This document shows positions 1 through 8,074 of a stretch of DNA of 64,000 nucleotides, one piece after another. The DNA comes from Planomonospora parontospora (GTDB lineage Bacteria > Actinomycetota > Actinomycetes > Streptosporangiales > Streptosporangiaceae). The notes under the pieces are model-generated. The model worked only from the letters and a program-made list of their open reading frames with translations. It made no database searches and was not told the origin of the DNA. Position numbers and translations under genes: made by a program. The first letter of the stretch is position 1. Each line of letters opens with the position of its first letter. The stretch covers positions 124,001 to 188,000 of the forward strand of contig BMQD01000010.1 in NCBI GenBank assembly GCA_014647935.1, written 5' to 3'.

Positions 1-489
1 GGCGGACAGGCCGGGGGCCTCGGTGTAGCACGCCCCGTCGCTCTGCTCCGGGGTGGCGTTGAGCGGTGTGCCCAGGTCGAGCTCGACGCCGTCCTCGGTG
101 CACAGGGTCAGGTCCACCGCCGCGCCCGCGGTGTGCGGGGCGACCTCCACCGGTGAGACGTAGCGGCTCGCCGCGGATCGGATCCACCCAGGCGACATAT
201 CCGGAAATTTCATCTCAAGGAATGCCGAGTAGTCCTCGAAGATCCGTCGCTGCGCCGCGATCGGCCGGTACCCCTCCACCACCAGCAGGCGGTGGCCCGC
301 GGGCAGCTGCGCCTGCGCCTCCTCCAGCCGGAGCAGCAGCCCCCGCCGGAGGTGGGCGAAGGCCCCGTCCGGATCGACGGGCCGCCCGTCGACCAGCAGC
401 CGCCCTCGCACGTCAACCAGCGGCTCGCCGATCTCCTCGACCGGGATCGCGGCGACGCGGGAGTCGGAGATCAGAACGATGTCGCGCAT
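1..489 (-). CDS. VanX-like D-alanyl-D-alanine dipeptidase (M15 family), partial
   Basis: The reading frame runs off the left edge of the window, so only the first 163 residues are present. It shows an EGYRP motif at residues 72-76, corresponding to the substrate-binding Arg segment of VanX, and a PHTAGAAVD segment with His119 and Asp126, matching the zinc ligands of the family's SxHxxGxAxD motif, although the usual Ser is replaced by Ala. Enzymes of this family cleave D-Ala-D-Ala, either in cell-wall recycling or as part of vancomycin resistance. No vanHA or vanRS gene is visible beside it, so a housekeeping or catabolic dipeptidase is more likely than resistance. The start is the ATG at 489. 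The C-terminal catalytic Glu and third zinc ligand lie outside the window. Confidence 0.82.
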   Translation of the reverse strand, partial: MRDIVLISDSRVAAIPVEEIGEPLVDVRGRLLVDGRPVDPDGAFAHLRRGLLLRLEEAQAQLPAGHRLLVVEGYRPIAAQRRIFEDYSAFLEMKFPDMSPGWIRSAASRYVSPVEVAPHTAGAAVDLTLCTEDGVELDLGTPLNATPEQSDGACYTEAPGLSA

Positions 490-623
490 AGCCGCGATTC
501 TCCCATCCACTCCTTCTCGATCTTCGACCCGTGCGCCGCCGCCGGGAGGCCGCCCGGCCGCCCTTTCCCGATCTTCGACCGGTGCGCCGTCGACAGACCG
601 TCCGGCGGCCCCGCGGCCACCGG

Positions 624-1529
624 TCAGGTCGCGGCCGCGGTCCCGTCGACCAGGTCCTGCGCGGCCTGGGCGAAGGCGCGGACGCGGGCGGTGGCGCCGT
701 CGGCCCGCCACAGCAGCCCCCAGCGCAGCGGCGGGGCGTCGCCGATGGGGACGTAGGCGACGTCGGGGCGGGCGTAGTAGCGCCTGGCGTGGGCGCCGAC
801 CGGGAAGACGCCGTGGCCGGCGCCGATGAGGGTGAGCATCTCGGTGAACGTCGAGGCCGACGGACCGGGCTCGATCGGCCGCCCCCCGGGGGTGGTGCGC
901 GGGGTGCGGTCCGCGCGCAGCGAGCCGGGCAGGGTGTCCGGCAGCTGGAGCAGCTTCACCGCGGCCAGGTCTTCGAGGGAGACCGACGCGCGGCGGGCGA
1001 AGGGGTGCCGGGCGGGCACGGCGAGCATGCGGGGCTCGGAGACCAGGACCGGTCCGGTGGCGATGTCCGGTTCGTCGATGGGGAAGGTGCCGAGCGCGAG
1101 GTCGACGCGCCCATCGCGCAGCCAGGGCATGAGATCGGCCATCTGCGCCTCGCGGAGCAGGACGTCGCAGTCGGGGCGGCGCCGGCGGAACAGTTCCGCG
1201 GCCCCGGCCAGGAGCTGCCCGCCCGCCGCGCCGACGAAGGCGACCCGGAGGGTCCCGGTCAGGCCGCGGCCGGTCTCGACCGCGCGCTCGAACGCGGTGG
1301 TGATCCGGTCCCAGGCCGGGCGGACCTCCTCGTGCAGCCGCCGTCCCACCGCGGTCAGCTCCACCCGGCGGCTGGTGCGGTTGAACAGCGGAACCCCGAT
1401 GCGGCGTTCCAGCCTGGCGATGATCTGGCTGATCCGGGCGGTGGACACGTGCAGGCGGTCGGCGGTACGGCCGAAGTGCAGTTCCTCGGCGAGGGTGAGG
1501 AACGCCTCCACCTCGTGCCGCTCCAGCAT
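624..1529 (-). CDS. LysR-family transcriptional regulator
   Basis: The protein has 301 residues, the normal length for the family. The N-terminal winged helix (about 1-60) carries the typical pattern of EELHFGRTADRLHVS followed by RLERRIGVPLFNRTSR, and the rest is the periplasmic-binding-like effector domain. It is divergent from the flavin oxidase that starts at 1814 and shares a 284-bp intergenic region with it, so it most likely controls that oxidase and itself. A 7-bp inverted repeat with a 13-nt spacer lies 11 nt upstream of its start codon. The effector is unknown. Confidence 0.9.
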   Translation of the reverse strand: MLERHEVEAFLTLAEELHFGRTADRLHVSTARISQIIARLERRIGVPLFNRTSRRVELTAVGRRLHEEVRPAWDRITTAFERAVETGRGLTGTLRVAFVGAAGGQLLAGAAELFRRRRPDCDVLLREAQMADLMPWLRDGRVDLALGTFPIDEPDIATGPVLVSEPRMLAVPARHPFARRASVSLEDLAAVKLLQLPDTLPGSLRADRTPRTTPGGRPIEPGPSASTFTEMLTLIGAGHGVFPVGAHARRYYARPDVAYVPIGDAPPLRWGLLWRADGATARVRAFAQAAQDLVDGTAAAT

Positions 1530-1539
1530 GCGCCCCTCC

Positions 1540-1566
1540 GGATCGTTAATTCAGGCTTCACGATCC
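1540..1566. promoter_or_regulatory. Candidate LysR operator
   Basis: An inverted repeat GGATCGT / ACGATCC with a 13-nt AT-richer spacer lies immediately upstream of the lysR start. Size and position fit a LysR autoregulatory site. The remaining 1567-1813 holds the oxidase promoter but no clear -10/-35 pair that I can name. Confidence 0.5.
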
Positions 1567-1813
1567 TTGCACAGGCCTCCATTGATCGGCCGGTCGCCCC
1601 GGAGGATGGTGGAACCGCTCGGACCCCCTGCGACCCGAACGGAAGCGGCGACGCACGTCACCGGCGAGTACGCCCCGGCCGCTCCGGCCGCCGAGGCGGA
1701 CGCGGTCGTCCGGGAGCCGCGGGACCGCGCCGAGCTCCTGGACACGCTGTACCGGTTCGGCCCAGGCCCGCACCTGCCCGCCGTCCCGAACCCACCACCC
1801 GGATCGGAGAGAA

Positions 1814-3121
1814 ATGATCGACAAGCTGAGCGACCTGCGCACCCAGGTCCGCGGACGGGTCCTGCTGCCCGGGGACGACGGCTTCGACCAGGCCCGGCGC
1901 CCCTGGAACCTGGCCGTCGAGCAGTCCGTCCCCGCCGTGGTCGAGGCCGCCGACGCCGCCGACGTCGCGGCGCTGGTCCGCTTCGCCCGTGCGCGCGGCC
2001 TGACCGTCTCGGCCCAGCCCAACGGCCATGGCGCCACCGGAGACCTGGACGGCGCGATCCTGCTGCGCACCCGCCGGCTGGACTCCCTGGAGATCGACCC
2101 GGAGGCCCGGCGCGCCCGCGTCGGCGCGGGGCTGTCCTCGGGCCGCCTCCAGGCGGCCGCCGCGCCGTACGGACTGACCGGCCTGCCCGGCAGCTCGCCG
2201 GTCGTCAGCGTCACCGGCGTCGCCCTCGGCGGCGGGCTGAGCTGGTTCGGCCGCGCCCACGGCTGGGTCGCCGACAGCGTCACCGCGTTCGACATCGTGG
2301 ACGCCGAGGGACGGGAGCGGCGCGTCACCGCCGGCGCCGATCCCGACCTGTTCTGGGCGATGCGGGGCGGCGGCGGCGACTTCGCGCTCGTCACCGCCGC
2401 GGAGCTCTCCCTGCACCGCGCGCCGGACCTGTACGGCGGGCGGATCCTGTGGCGGATCGAGCACGGCGAGGCCGTGCTGGAGGCGTACCGGCAGATCACC
2501 GCCACCGCCCCCGACGAGCTGACCCTCTGGCTGGACCTGCTGCACTTCCCCGGCTCCGACCCGATGATCGCGGTGGACGCCGCCCACCTCGGCGCGGCCG
2601 CCGAGGCCCGCGCCCTGCTGAGCCCGCTGGACCGCCTCCCCCGCCCGCTCGCCGACGGCAGGCGGACGATGACCGTCGCCGAACTCGGCACCATCACCGC
2701 CGAGCCCACCGACCCCGGTGCGGGCTCCTCCCGCGGCGAACTGCTCACCGGCCTGGACGACGCGGCGGCCAAGACGCTGCTGGCCGGTCCCATCGCCCCG
2801 TTGATGAGCGTGCAACTGCGCCACCTGGGCGGCGCGTTCGCCCGCCCGTCCGACAGCCCGCACGGCCCGCTGACCGAACCGTACGCGCTCTACCTGTTCG
2901 GCGTGCCGGCCGACCCGGCGACGGCCGGGGCGGTCACCGCCCGGCAGCGAGAGCTCTCCGGCGCCCTCCCGGTGAGCGGCCGCAAGCCCTTCACCTTCCT
3001 CTGCCCCGGCGAGACCGCGGCCGACGCCTTCGCCCCGGCCGCGCTGGACCGCCTGCGCGACGTCAAGCGCCGCCACGACCCGCACGGCACCTTCCGCAGC
3101 AACTTCCCCGTCCTCGGCTGA
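1814..3121 (+). CDS. FAD-linked oxidase of the berberine-bridge / 6-hydroxynicotine oxidase type
   Basis: The 435-residue protein has a PCMH-type FAD-binding domain (about 35-205) and a C-terminal BBE segment ending in KRRHDPHGTFRSNFPVLG, the usual terminal signature. His72 in QPNGHGATG sits where the family attaches FAD through the 8-alpha carbon. There is no Cys in the GLPGSSPVVSVTG segment, so the flavin should be bound once only. Such enzymes oxidise alcohols, amines or sugars with oxygen; the substrate cannot be read from the sequence. GGAGA four nt before the ATG supports the start. Control by the divergent LysR protein is inferred from position. Confidence 0.85.
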   Translation: MIDKLSDLRTQVRGRVLLPGDDGFDQARRPWNLAVEQSVPAVVEAADAADVAALVRFARARGLTVSAQPNGHGATGDLDGAILLRTRRLDSLEIDPEARRARVGAGLSSGRLQAAAAPYGLTGLPGSSPVVSVTGVALGGGLSWFGRAHGWVADSVTAFDIVDAEGRERRVTAGADPDLFWAMRGGGGDFALVTAAELSLHRAPDLYGGRILWRIEHGEAVLEAYRQITATAPDELTLWLDLLHFPGSDPMIAVDAAHLGAAAEARALLSPLDRLPRPLADGRRTMTVAELGTITAEPTDPGAGSSRGELLTGLDDAAAKTLLAGPIAPLMSVQLRHLGGAFARPSDSPHGPLTEPYALYLFGVPADPATAGAVTARQRELSGALPVSGRKPFTFLCPGETAADAFAPAALDRLRDVKRRHDPHGTFRSNFPVLG

Positions 3122-3162
3122 GCAGCGGCTTCCCCGGCCCCGGCCGGGAGGGCCTGCGACTC

Positions 3163-3250
3163 GATCGCCTGCCCGACACCCGTCGATCGCCCGCCGGGCG
3201 CCCGTTGATCGTCCGCCGGACACCCGCCGATCATCCGGCGGGCGCCTGGC
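3163..3250. repeat. Four tandem 22-bp units between convergent genes
   Basis: Units begin with GATC at 3163, 3185, 3207 and 3229, each 22 bp apart, and share the pattern GATCrycCGCCnGrCrCCCG. The units contain CCGCCGGGCG-type palindromes and lie between the convergent oxidase and ROK genes, so they may fold and act as a terminator. They are imperfect, which suggests an old duplication. Confidence 0.75.
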
Positions 3251-3284
3251 AGGCGTCCGGAGGCGGACAGGCCGCAGGCCGGGT

Positions 3285-4481
3285 TCAGACGGTGTCGGAG
3301 AACACCTCCTCGCGGGCCTGGTGGAGAGCGGAGACCAGGGCACCGCGGAGCACCGGGTTGCCCTCGACCTCCGTCACCACGACGCTGGGCCGGGTCGGGC
3401 AGACCCGGCCCACGGCCTCCTCCACCCGTGAGGCCAGGGCCGGCCCGCCCGCCCTGCCGACGTCGCCGCCCAGCACGATCAGGCCGGGATCCAGAACCAC
3501 CGCCACCGCCGCCACGCCCACCGCGAGCCGGCCCGCCAGCTCGTCGAGGAAGCCCTCCGCCCCCTCGGCGACGGCCGTGCGGACGTACCCGCCGACCGAG
3601 TTCCCGCCGTCCCCGCCGTCCCCGCCGCCGTCGAGGCCGTACGCGCCCGCCAGGCCGGTGATGGCGTCCCCGCCGACCAGGCGCTGGAAGGAGCCCGACT
3701 GGGGCTCGCTCACGTCGGTCGGGAGCGGCTCGCCGGGGACCGGGAGCCAGCCGATCTCACCGGCGCCCCCGGTGAAGCCGCGGTGCAGCCGCCCGCCGAG
3801 CATGACGCCGAGGCCCTGCCCGACCCCGGCCCAGACCAGGACGAAGTCGTCCACCCCGAAGGCCGCGCCGCACTCGCGCTCGGCCAGGGCGGCCAGGTTC
3901 ACGTCGTTCTCGATCGCCACCGGGATGCCCAGCCCCCGGCGAAGCTCGGTGAGCACGCCGCCGTGCCAGGACGGCAGGTCGAGGGAGAAGCTCACGTCAC
4001 CGCTGCGCGGGTCGACGACGCCCCTGGTGCCGATCACGAAGGAGCGCAGCCGGGAGCGGGTGATGCCCGCCGCCGCGCAGGCCCTGCGGACGGCGCCGCG
4101 CACCAGCCGGACCGGGTCCTGCTCCCCGCCGGGCTCCCCGGGGAGGTCCACGGTCACCTCGGCGACGAGCTCACCGGTGATGTCGGCGATCCCCGCGCTG
4201 ATCCGGTCGGGCAGCACGTCCAGGCCGGCCACGTAGGCACACGAGGGCACCACGCCGTACAGTGCGGCATTGGGGCCGCGTCCCCCGGCCTGCTCGCCGA
4301 CCACCGAGACCAGCTCCCGCTCCTGGAGCCGGGAGAGCAGCTGGCCCGCGGTCACCTTGGACAGGCCGGTCCGCTCCCCCAGCTCGGCACGGGTGAGCGG
4401 ACCGCCGGACAGCAGGAGTTCGAGTGCCGCCCGGTCGTTGAGCTGGCGCAGCAACCGGGGTGTCCCCGGACGTCTGGGCAC
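3285..4481 (-). CDS. ROK-family transcriptional repressor (NagC/XylR type), copy 1
   Basis: The 398-residue protein has an N-terminal winged helix (about 1-70, LTRAELGERTGLSKVTAGQLL) followed by a ROK sugar-kinase-like domain (about 85-390). The ROK zinc motif CxCGxxGCxE is missing: the region after GGAGEIGWLPV has no cysteines. This means an altered effector pocket. The GTG start at 4481 is preceded by GGGAGG at a 7-nt spacing. It is divergent from the sugar ABC operon at 4705 and is closely similar along its length to the ROK protein at 9756-10934; the two bracket the transporter cluster. It probably represses the operon until a sugar ligand binds; the likely ligand is an amino-sugar, by context only. 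Confidence 0.88.
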   Translation of the reverse strand: MPRRPGTPRLLRQLNDRAALELLLSGGPLTRAELGERTGLSKVTAGQLLSRLQERELVSVVGEQAGGRGPNAALYGVVPSCAYVAGLDVLPDRISAGIADITGELVAEVTVDLPGEPGGEQDPVRLVRGAVRRACAAAGITRSRLRSFVIGTRGVVDPRSGDVSFSLDLPSWHGGVLTELRRGLGIPVAIENDVNLAALAERECGAAFGVDDFVLVWAGVGQGLGVMLGGRLHRGFTGGAGEIGWLPVPGEPLPTDVSEPQSGSFQRLVGGDAITGLAGAYGLDGGGDGGDGGNSVGGYVRTAVAEGAEGFLDELAGRLAVGVAAVAVVLDPGLIVLGGDVGRAGGPALASRVEEAVGRVCPTRPSVVVTEVEGNPVLRGALVSALHQAREEVFSDTV

Positions 4482-4506
4482 GGTCTGCCTCCCCCGTCAC
4501 GATCCG

Positions 4507-4542
4507 CTAACGATCGTTTCTTTTAAGAAAGTTTCTTGTTAG
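4507..4542. promoter_or_regulatory. Candidate ROK operator of the sugar ABC operon
   Basis: A perfect inverted repeat TTTCTTttAAGAAA at 4517-4530 is flanked by CTAAC (4507) and GTTAG (4542), and GTTTCTT occurs again as a direct repeat at 4531-4537. It is a striking AT-rich island in a GC-rich region, placed between the divergent ROK gene and the ABC operon. Confidence 0.6.
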
Positions 4543-4704
4543 TTTAGCCGCAGTCAGCCCGCAGGCAAGTGCAGGAGAACGCCTCGGGATGCCAGAGCGC
4601 CGACCGTATGGAGGGCGTCTTCGACCAGGTACGGCACGGCATGGGGACCGCGCCGCCGCCCGAAGCGCGACCCCGACGCGAAGCCGGGAAGGGAGAACCC
4701 CCAA

Positions 4705-6030
4705 GTGAAGATCATGAAGATCGCCGTTACGACGGCCACCACCGCCGCCCTGGCCCTGGGCCTTGCCGCGTGTAGCTCCAGCGAGCCCGCCAAGAGCGCC
4801 GACCCGACGGCCGGGGCCTCCGCCGCGGGTCCCAAGTTCGCCGGCGAGACGCTCACCATGTGGCGCCTCGGAGACAGCAACCCGGCCGCTCAGAAGTACA
4901 CCGACGCGCTGGTCGCCGCCTTCGAGCAGCAGACCGGCGCCAAGGTCAAGGTGGAGTGGATCCCTTGGCCCCAGGTGAACGACAAGTTCACCGCGGCCGC
5001 CGCGGGCGGCGCGGGCCCGGACGTCACCGAGATCGGCAACGACCAGGTGCCGCTCTGGCAGAGCCAGGACGCCCTGCACCCGATCACCCCGATCGTCGGC
5101 ACCGGCGACCAGGCGCAGATCCCGAAGAACCTGTTCGGCCTGGAGACCATCGACAACGAGATCTACGCCGTGCCGTGGGGCGCCGGCTCCCGCGCGGTGC
5201 TCTACCGCAAGGACTGGTTCGCCGACCTGGGCATCGAGATCCCGAAGACCTGGGACGAGGTCGTCGCCGCCGCCAAGAAGATCCAGGCGGAGAAGGGCAA
5301 GGACGTCGACGGCTTCGCCTTCAACGGCGGCTCCGACGCCAACCACCTGCTGGCGGCGCTCGCCTGGTCCGAGGGTGGCGAGTATGCCCTCAAGGAGGGC
5401 GACAAGTGGGTCGGCAAGCTGACCGAACCGGCCTTCAAGAACGGCTTCACCACCTACACCGGCCTGGTCACCGAGGGCCTGTCCGGCAAGTCCCGCCTGA
5501 CCCAGAACACGGTCGACATCCGCCGGCGCTTCGCCAACGACAAGGTCGGCATGTACCTGACCGCCGGCTGGGACCTCCCCGGGATCGAGGAGGACAGCAA
5601 GGGCAAGCTCAAGGGCGACAAGCTCGGGTTCTTCGCGCTGCCCGCCAAGGCCGGCGGCGCCACCCCGTCCTTCTTCGGCGGCAACGACATCGCCGTCTGG
5701 AACGACGCCAAGAACAAGGAGCTCGCGACCGAGTTCGTGAAGCTGGCCACCAACAAGGAGTGGGCCACCAGGTACGCCACAGAGGGCGGCCTGCTGCCGG
5801 TCTACCCCGACGCGCTGGCCAAGCTGAGCGAGGACCCGGCCCAGGCCCCGTTCGCCGAGGCCTTCGCCAAGGCCAAGGCCCTGCCCGCCGACCCCAACTG
5901 GACCGAGGCCGGTGAGACCAAGGCCGTGCTGCAGAACGCCGCCCGGTCCGTCATCGAGGGCAAGGCCGGCATCGACGAGGCCCTCGCCAAGGCCAACGGC
6001 GAGCTCGAAGCGATTCTGAACCAGCAGTAA
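4705..6030 (+). CDS. Sugar ABC transporter substrate-binding lipoprotein
   Basis: This 441-residue family 1 solute-binding protein has a lipoprotein signal peptide with lipobox LAAC and Cys23 as the lipidated residue, so it is anchored outside the membrane. The mature part shows the family pattern ETLTMWRLGD, FEQQTGAKVKVEWIPW and GPDVTEIGNDQVP. The GTG start at 4705 is 9 nt after GGGAG; the ATG at 4714 is too far from it. It is the first gene of an operon with two permeases, 2 nt and a 1-nt overlap apart. Context with a GH3 hexosaminidase points to chito- or cell-wall oligosaccharides, which is inference. The 4543-4704 leader shows no other feature I can support. Confidence 0.92.
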   Translation: MKIMKIAVTTATTAALALGLAACSSSEPAKSADPTAGASAAGPKFAGETLTMWRLGDSNPAAQKYTDALVAAFEQQTGAKVKVEWIPWPQVNDKFTAAAAGGAGPDVTEIGNDQVPLWQSQDALHPITPIVGTGDQAQIPKNLFGLETIDNEIYAVPWGAGSRAVLYRKDWFADLGIEIPKTWDEVVAAAKKIQAEKGKDVDGFAFNGGSDANHLLAALAWSEGGEYALKEGDKWVGKLTEPAFKNGFTTYTGLVTEGLSGKSRLTQNTVDIRRRFANDKVGMYLTAGWDLPGIEEDSKGKLKGDKLGFFALPAKAGGATPSFFGGNDIAVWNDAKNKELATEFVKLATNKEWATRYATEGGLLPVYPDALAKLSEDPAQAPFAEAFAKAKALPADPNWTEAGETKAVLQNAARSVIEGKAGIDEALAKANGELEAILNQQ

Positions 6031-6032
6031 CC

Positions 6033-7043
6033 ATGACGAACACGTCTACGATCGCCCGGGGCGGGGGAGCCTCCCCCGCCCCGGGGCGGCGCCGCCAGAG
6101 TTCCCAGCGCCCGGCCAAGGCGAGCGGGCTGCCCGCCTGGGTCGTGCCGTACGTCCTGCTCGTCCCCGGCCTGCTGGTCATCGCCGCGCTGCTGCTCTAC
6201 CCGCTGTTCCAGATGGTCGTCATGTCCTTCCAGAAGGTGGGGCTGCGCCAGATCCGCGGCGTGCCCGCCGAGTGGGTGGGCTGGGACAACTACACCCAGA
6301 TCTTCGACAACGAGATCTTCTGGTCCTCGCTCCGCAACACCGTCGGGTTCGCCGTCGTCACGGTGAGCCTCACCCTGATCCTGGGCACCGCGGTGGGCAC
6401 CCTGCTCAACCGGCTCAGCAAGCGGATGTCCACGTTCGTGGTCGTCGGCATCATGTCCGCCTGGGCGGTGCCGCCGGTCGCGCAGGGCGTCATCTGGCGC
6501 TGGCTCTTCGACGCCGACGCCGGAATGATCAACTGGGGGCTCAACCTGCTGCCCGACTGGTTCTCCCGGCTGCTGTTCGGCCGGGCCGACTGGACCGGGG
6601 AGCCCTGGCTGAACGACGCGCTCTCCACCTACCTGGTGCTGATCATCACCGTCGTCTGGGCGTCCTTCCCGTTCATCGCCGTCTCGGTGCTGGCCGGCCT
6701 CAAGGGCATCCCCGCCGAGCTGTACGAGGCGGCCCGGGTGGACGGCTCCAGCGCCTGGCGGACCTTCAGGAAGATCACGTTCCCGCTGCTCAAGCCCGTC
6801 TTCGCGGTGCTGACGATCCTGTCGATCATCTGGAACTTCAAGGTCTTCAGCCAGCTCTACGTGCTCATGAACGGACCGACCAACCGCGAGGCCTTCAACC
6901 TGTCGATGTTCTCCTTCGCCGAGGCGTTCCGCAGCCCGCCGAAGATGGGCACCGGCGCGGCCATCGCCGTCGTGCTGACCCTGCTCCTGCTCGTCGTCAC
7001 GTCCCTCTACGTCCGGCAGATCGTCAAGACGGAGGAGATGTGA
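6033..7043 (+). CDS. Sugar ABC transporter permease (MalF type)
   Basis: The 336-residue protein starts 2 nt after the binding-protein stop. It has a polar N-terminus of about 33 residues, then six predicted membrane segments, the first around residues 35-65. The EAA loop that docks on the ATPase is EAARVDGSSAWRTF from residue 232. It forms the membrane channel with the next gene. No ATP-binding subunit is encoded nearby, so the pair probably uses a shared ATPase of the MsiK type encoded elsewhere, as is known for Streptomyces sugar importers. Confidence 0.93.
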   Translation: MTNTSTIARGGGASPAPGRRRQSSQRPAKASGLPAWVVPYVLLVPGLLVIAALLLYPLFQMVVMSFQKVGLRQIRGVPAEWVGWDNYTQIFDNEIFWSSLRNTVGFAVVTVSLTLILGTAVGTLLNRLSKRMSTFVVVGIMSAWAVPPVAQGVIWRWLFDADAGMINWGLNLLPDWFSRLLFGRADWTGEPWLNDALSTYLVLIITVVWASFPFIAVSVLAGLKGIPAELYEAARVDGSSAWRTFRKITFPLLKPVFAVLTILSIIWNFKVFSQLYVLMNGPTNREAFNLSMFSFAEAFRSPPKMGTGAAIAVVLTLLLLVVTSLYVRQIVKTEEM

Positions 7044-7954
7044 TGACCGCGCTGAAGACGCCCGCCCCGCCCGCCCCGCTCGACGGGCGGACCGGGCAGG
7101 CCAGGAGGCTCAAGCGGCGCAGGCAGCTCGGCCGGGCGGGCCTCAACGCCGCCGGCGTGCTGGTCTTCCTGTTCGCGGTGTTCCCCGTGTACTGGATGGT
7201 GTCCACCGCCCTCAAGACGAACGACCAGATCTTCACCACGGACTTCATCCCGATCCCCACGGAGATCACCTTCGACCACGTGGAGCGGATCCTCACCGAG
7301 GGCGTGGCCGGGAACTCCATCTGGGTCTACATGCGCAACAGCGCGATCGTGGCCCTGGGCACCGTGCTGATCGGAGCCGTCCTGGCCCTGCTGGCGGCCA
7401 CCGCCATCTCCCGGTTCCGCTTCCGGGGCCGCACCTCGTTCCTGGTCCTGCTGCTCATCGTCCAGATGATCCCGGCCGAGGCGCTGCTCATCCCGCTCTT
7501 CCTCAACGTCAAGCGGCTCGGCCTCTACGACCAGCTGCTCGGCCTGATCGTGATCAACGTCGGCCTGACCCTCCCGTTCGGCATCTGGATGCTGCGCACG
7601 TTCGTCGCGGCGGTGCCCAAGTCCCTGGAGGAGGCCGCCTGGATCGACGGCGCGAGCCGGTTCACGACCTTCTGGAAGGTCCTGTTCCCGCTGGTGGCCC
7701 CCGGCCTGGTGGCGACGAGCATCTTCTCGTTCATCACCGCCTGGAACGAGCTGATCTTCGCCCTCATCCTCATGTCGGACTCCTCCGGCTACACCATGCC
7801 CGTCGCCCTGCAGTTCTTCTTCGGGCAGCGCGGCACCGACTGGGGAGCGATCATGGCCGGTTCCACGATGATGACCATCCCGGTCGTCGTCTTCTTCCTC
7901 CTGGTGCAGCGGCGGATGGTCTCCGGCCTCGTCGCGGGCGCCGTCAAGGGCTGA
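7043..7954 (+). CDS. Sugar ABC transporter permease (MalG type)
   Basis: The ATG at 7043 overlaps the TGA of the preceding permease by one base (TGATG), so translation is coupled. The 303-residue protein has a basic N-terminus followed by a first membrane segment at about 33-55, six segments in all, and an EAA motif EEAAWIDGASRFTTF starting near residue 196. It completes the importer. Longer upstream in-frame starts would run through the whole preceding gene and are not credible. Confidence 0.93.
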   Translation: MTALKTPAPPAPLDGRTGQARRLKRRRQLGRAGLNAAGVLVFLFAVFPVYWMVSTALKTNDQIFTTDFIPIPTEITFDHVERILTEGVAGNSIWVYMRNSAIVALGTVLIGAVLALLAATAISRFRFRGRTSFLVLLLIVQMIPAEALLIPLFLNVKRLGLYDQLLGLIVINVGLTLPFGIWMLRTFVAAVPKSLEEAAWIDGASRFTTFWKVLFPLVAPGLVATSIFSFITAWNELIFALILMSDSSGYTMPVALQFFFGQRGTDWGAIMAGSTMMTIPVVVFFLLVQRRMVSGLVAGAVKG

Positions 7955-7985
7955 TCTCCGCGCCCAGCCCCGCACCCAGCAGAGC

Positions 7986-8030
7986 GCCGGTACGGCCCGC
8001 GCCCGACGACAGGGCCCGCGCCGTACCGGC
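7986..8030. terminator. Hairpin between permease and GH3 gene
   Basis: Arms GCCGGTACGGC (7986-7996) and GCCGTACCGGC (8020-8030) pair perfectly across a 23-nt loop. There is no T-run, so it may reduce read-through or protect the upstream mRNA rather than terminate fully. Confidence 0.45.
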
Positions 8031-8074
8031 CCCCACGTGACCTCCCCACCTCAGGCAAGGAGTCTTCCACCGCC

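Noticed and set aside
1-489. Vancomycin-resistance locus
   Set aside because: Only a VanX-like dipeptidase is visible; no vanH, vanA ligase or vanRS within the window, and the gene is cut by the edge.
1606-1813. Coding-like stretch upstream of the flavin oxidase (DRAELLDTLYRFGPGPH resembles the start of a SnoaL-like protein)
   Set aside because: There is no stop or continuation in frame before the oxidase gene and no ribosome-binding site; at most a remnant.
826-4236. Very long open frames antisense to or out of frame with real genes (826-4236 +, 16532-19462 +, 27485-29962 -, 52506-54788 +)
   Set aside because: High GC removes stop codons in other frames. These frames are rich in Arg, Pro and Gly, have no domains, and lie over well-supported genes.
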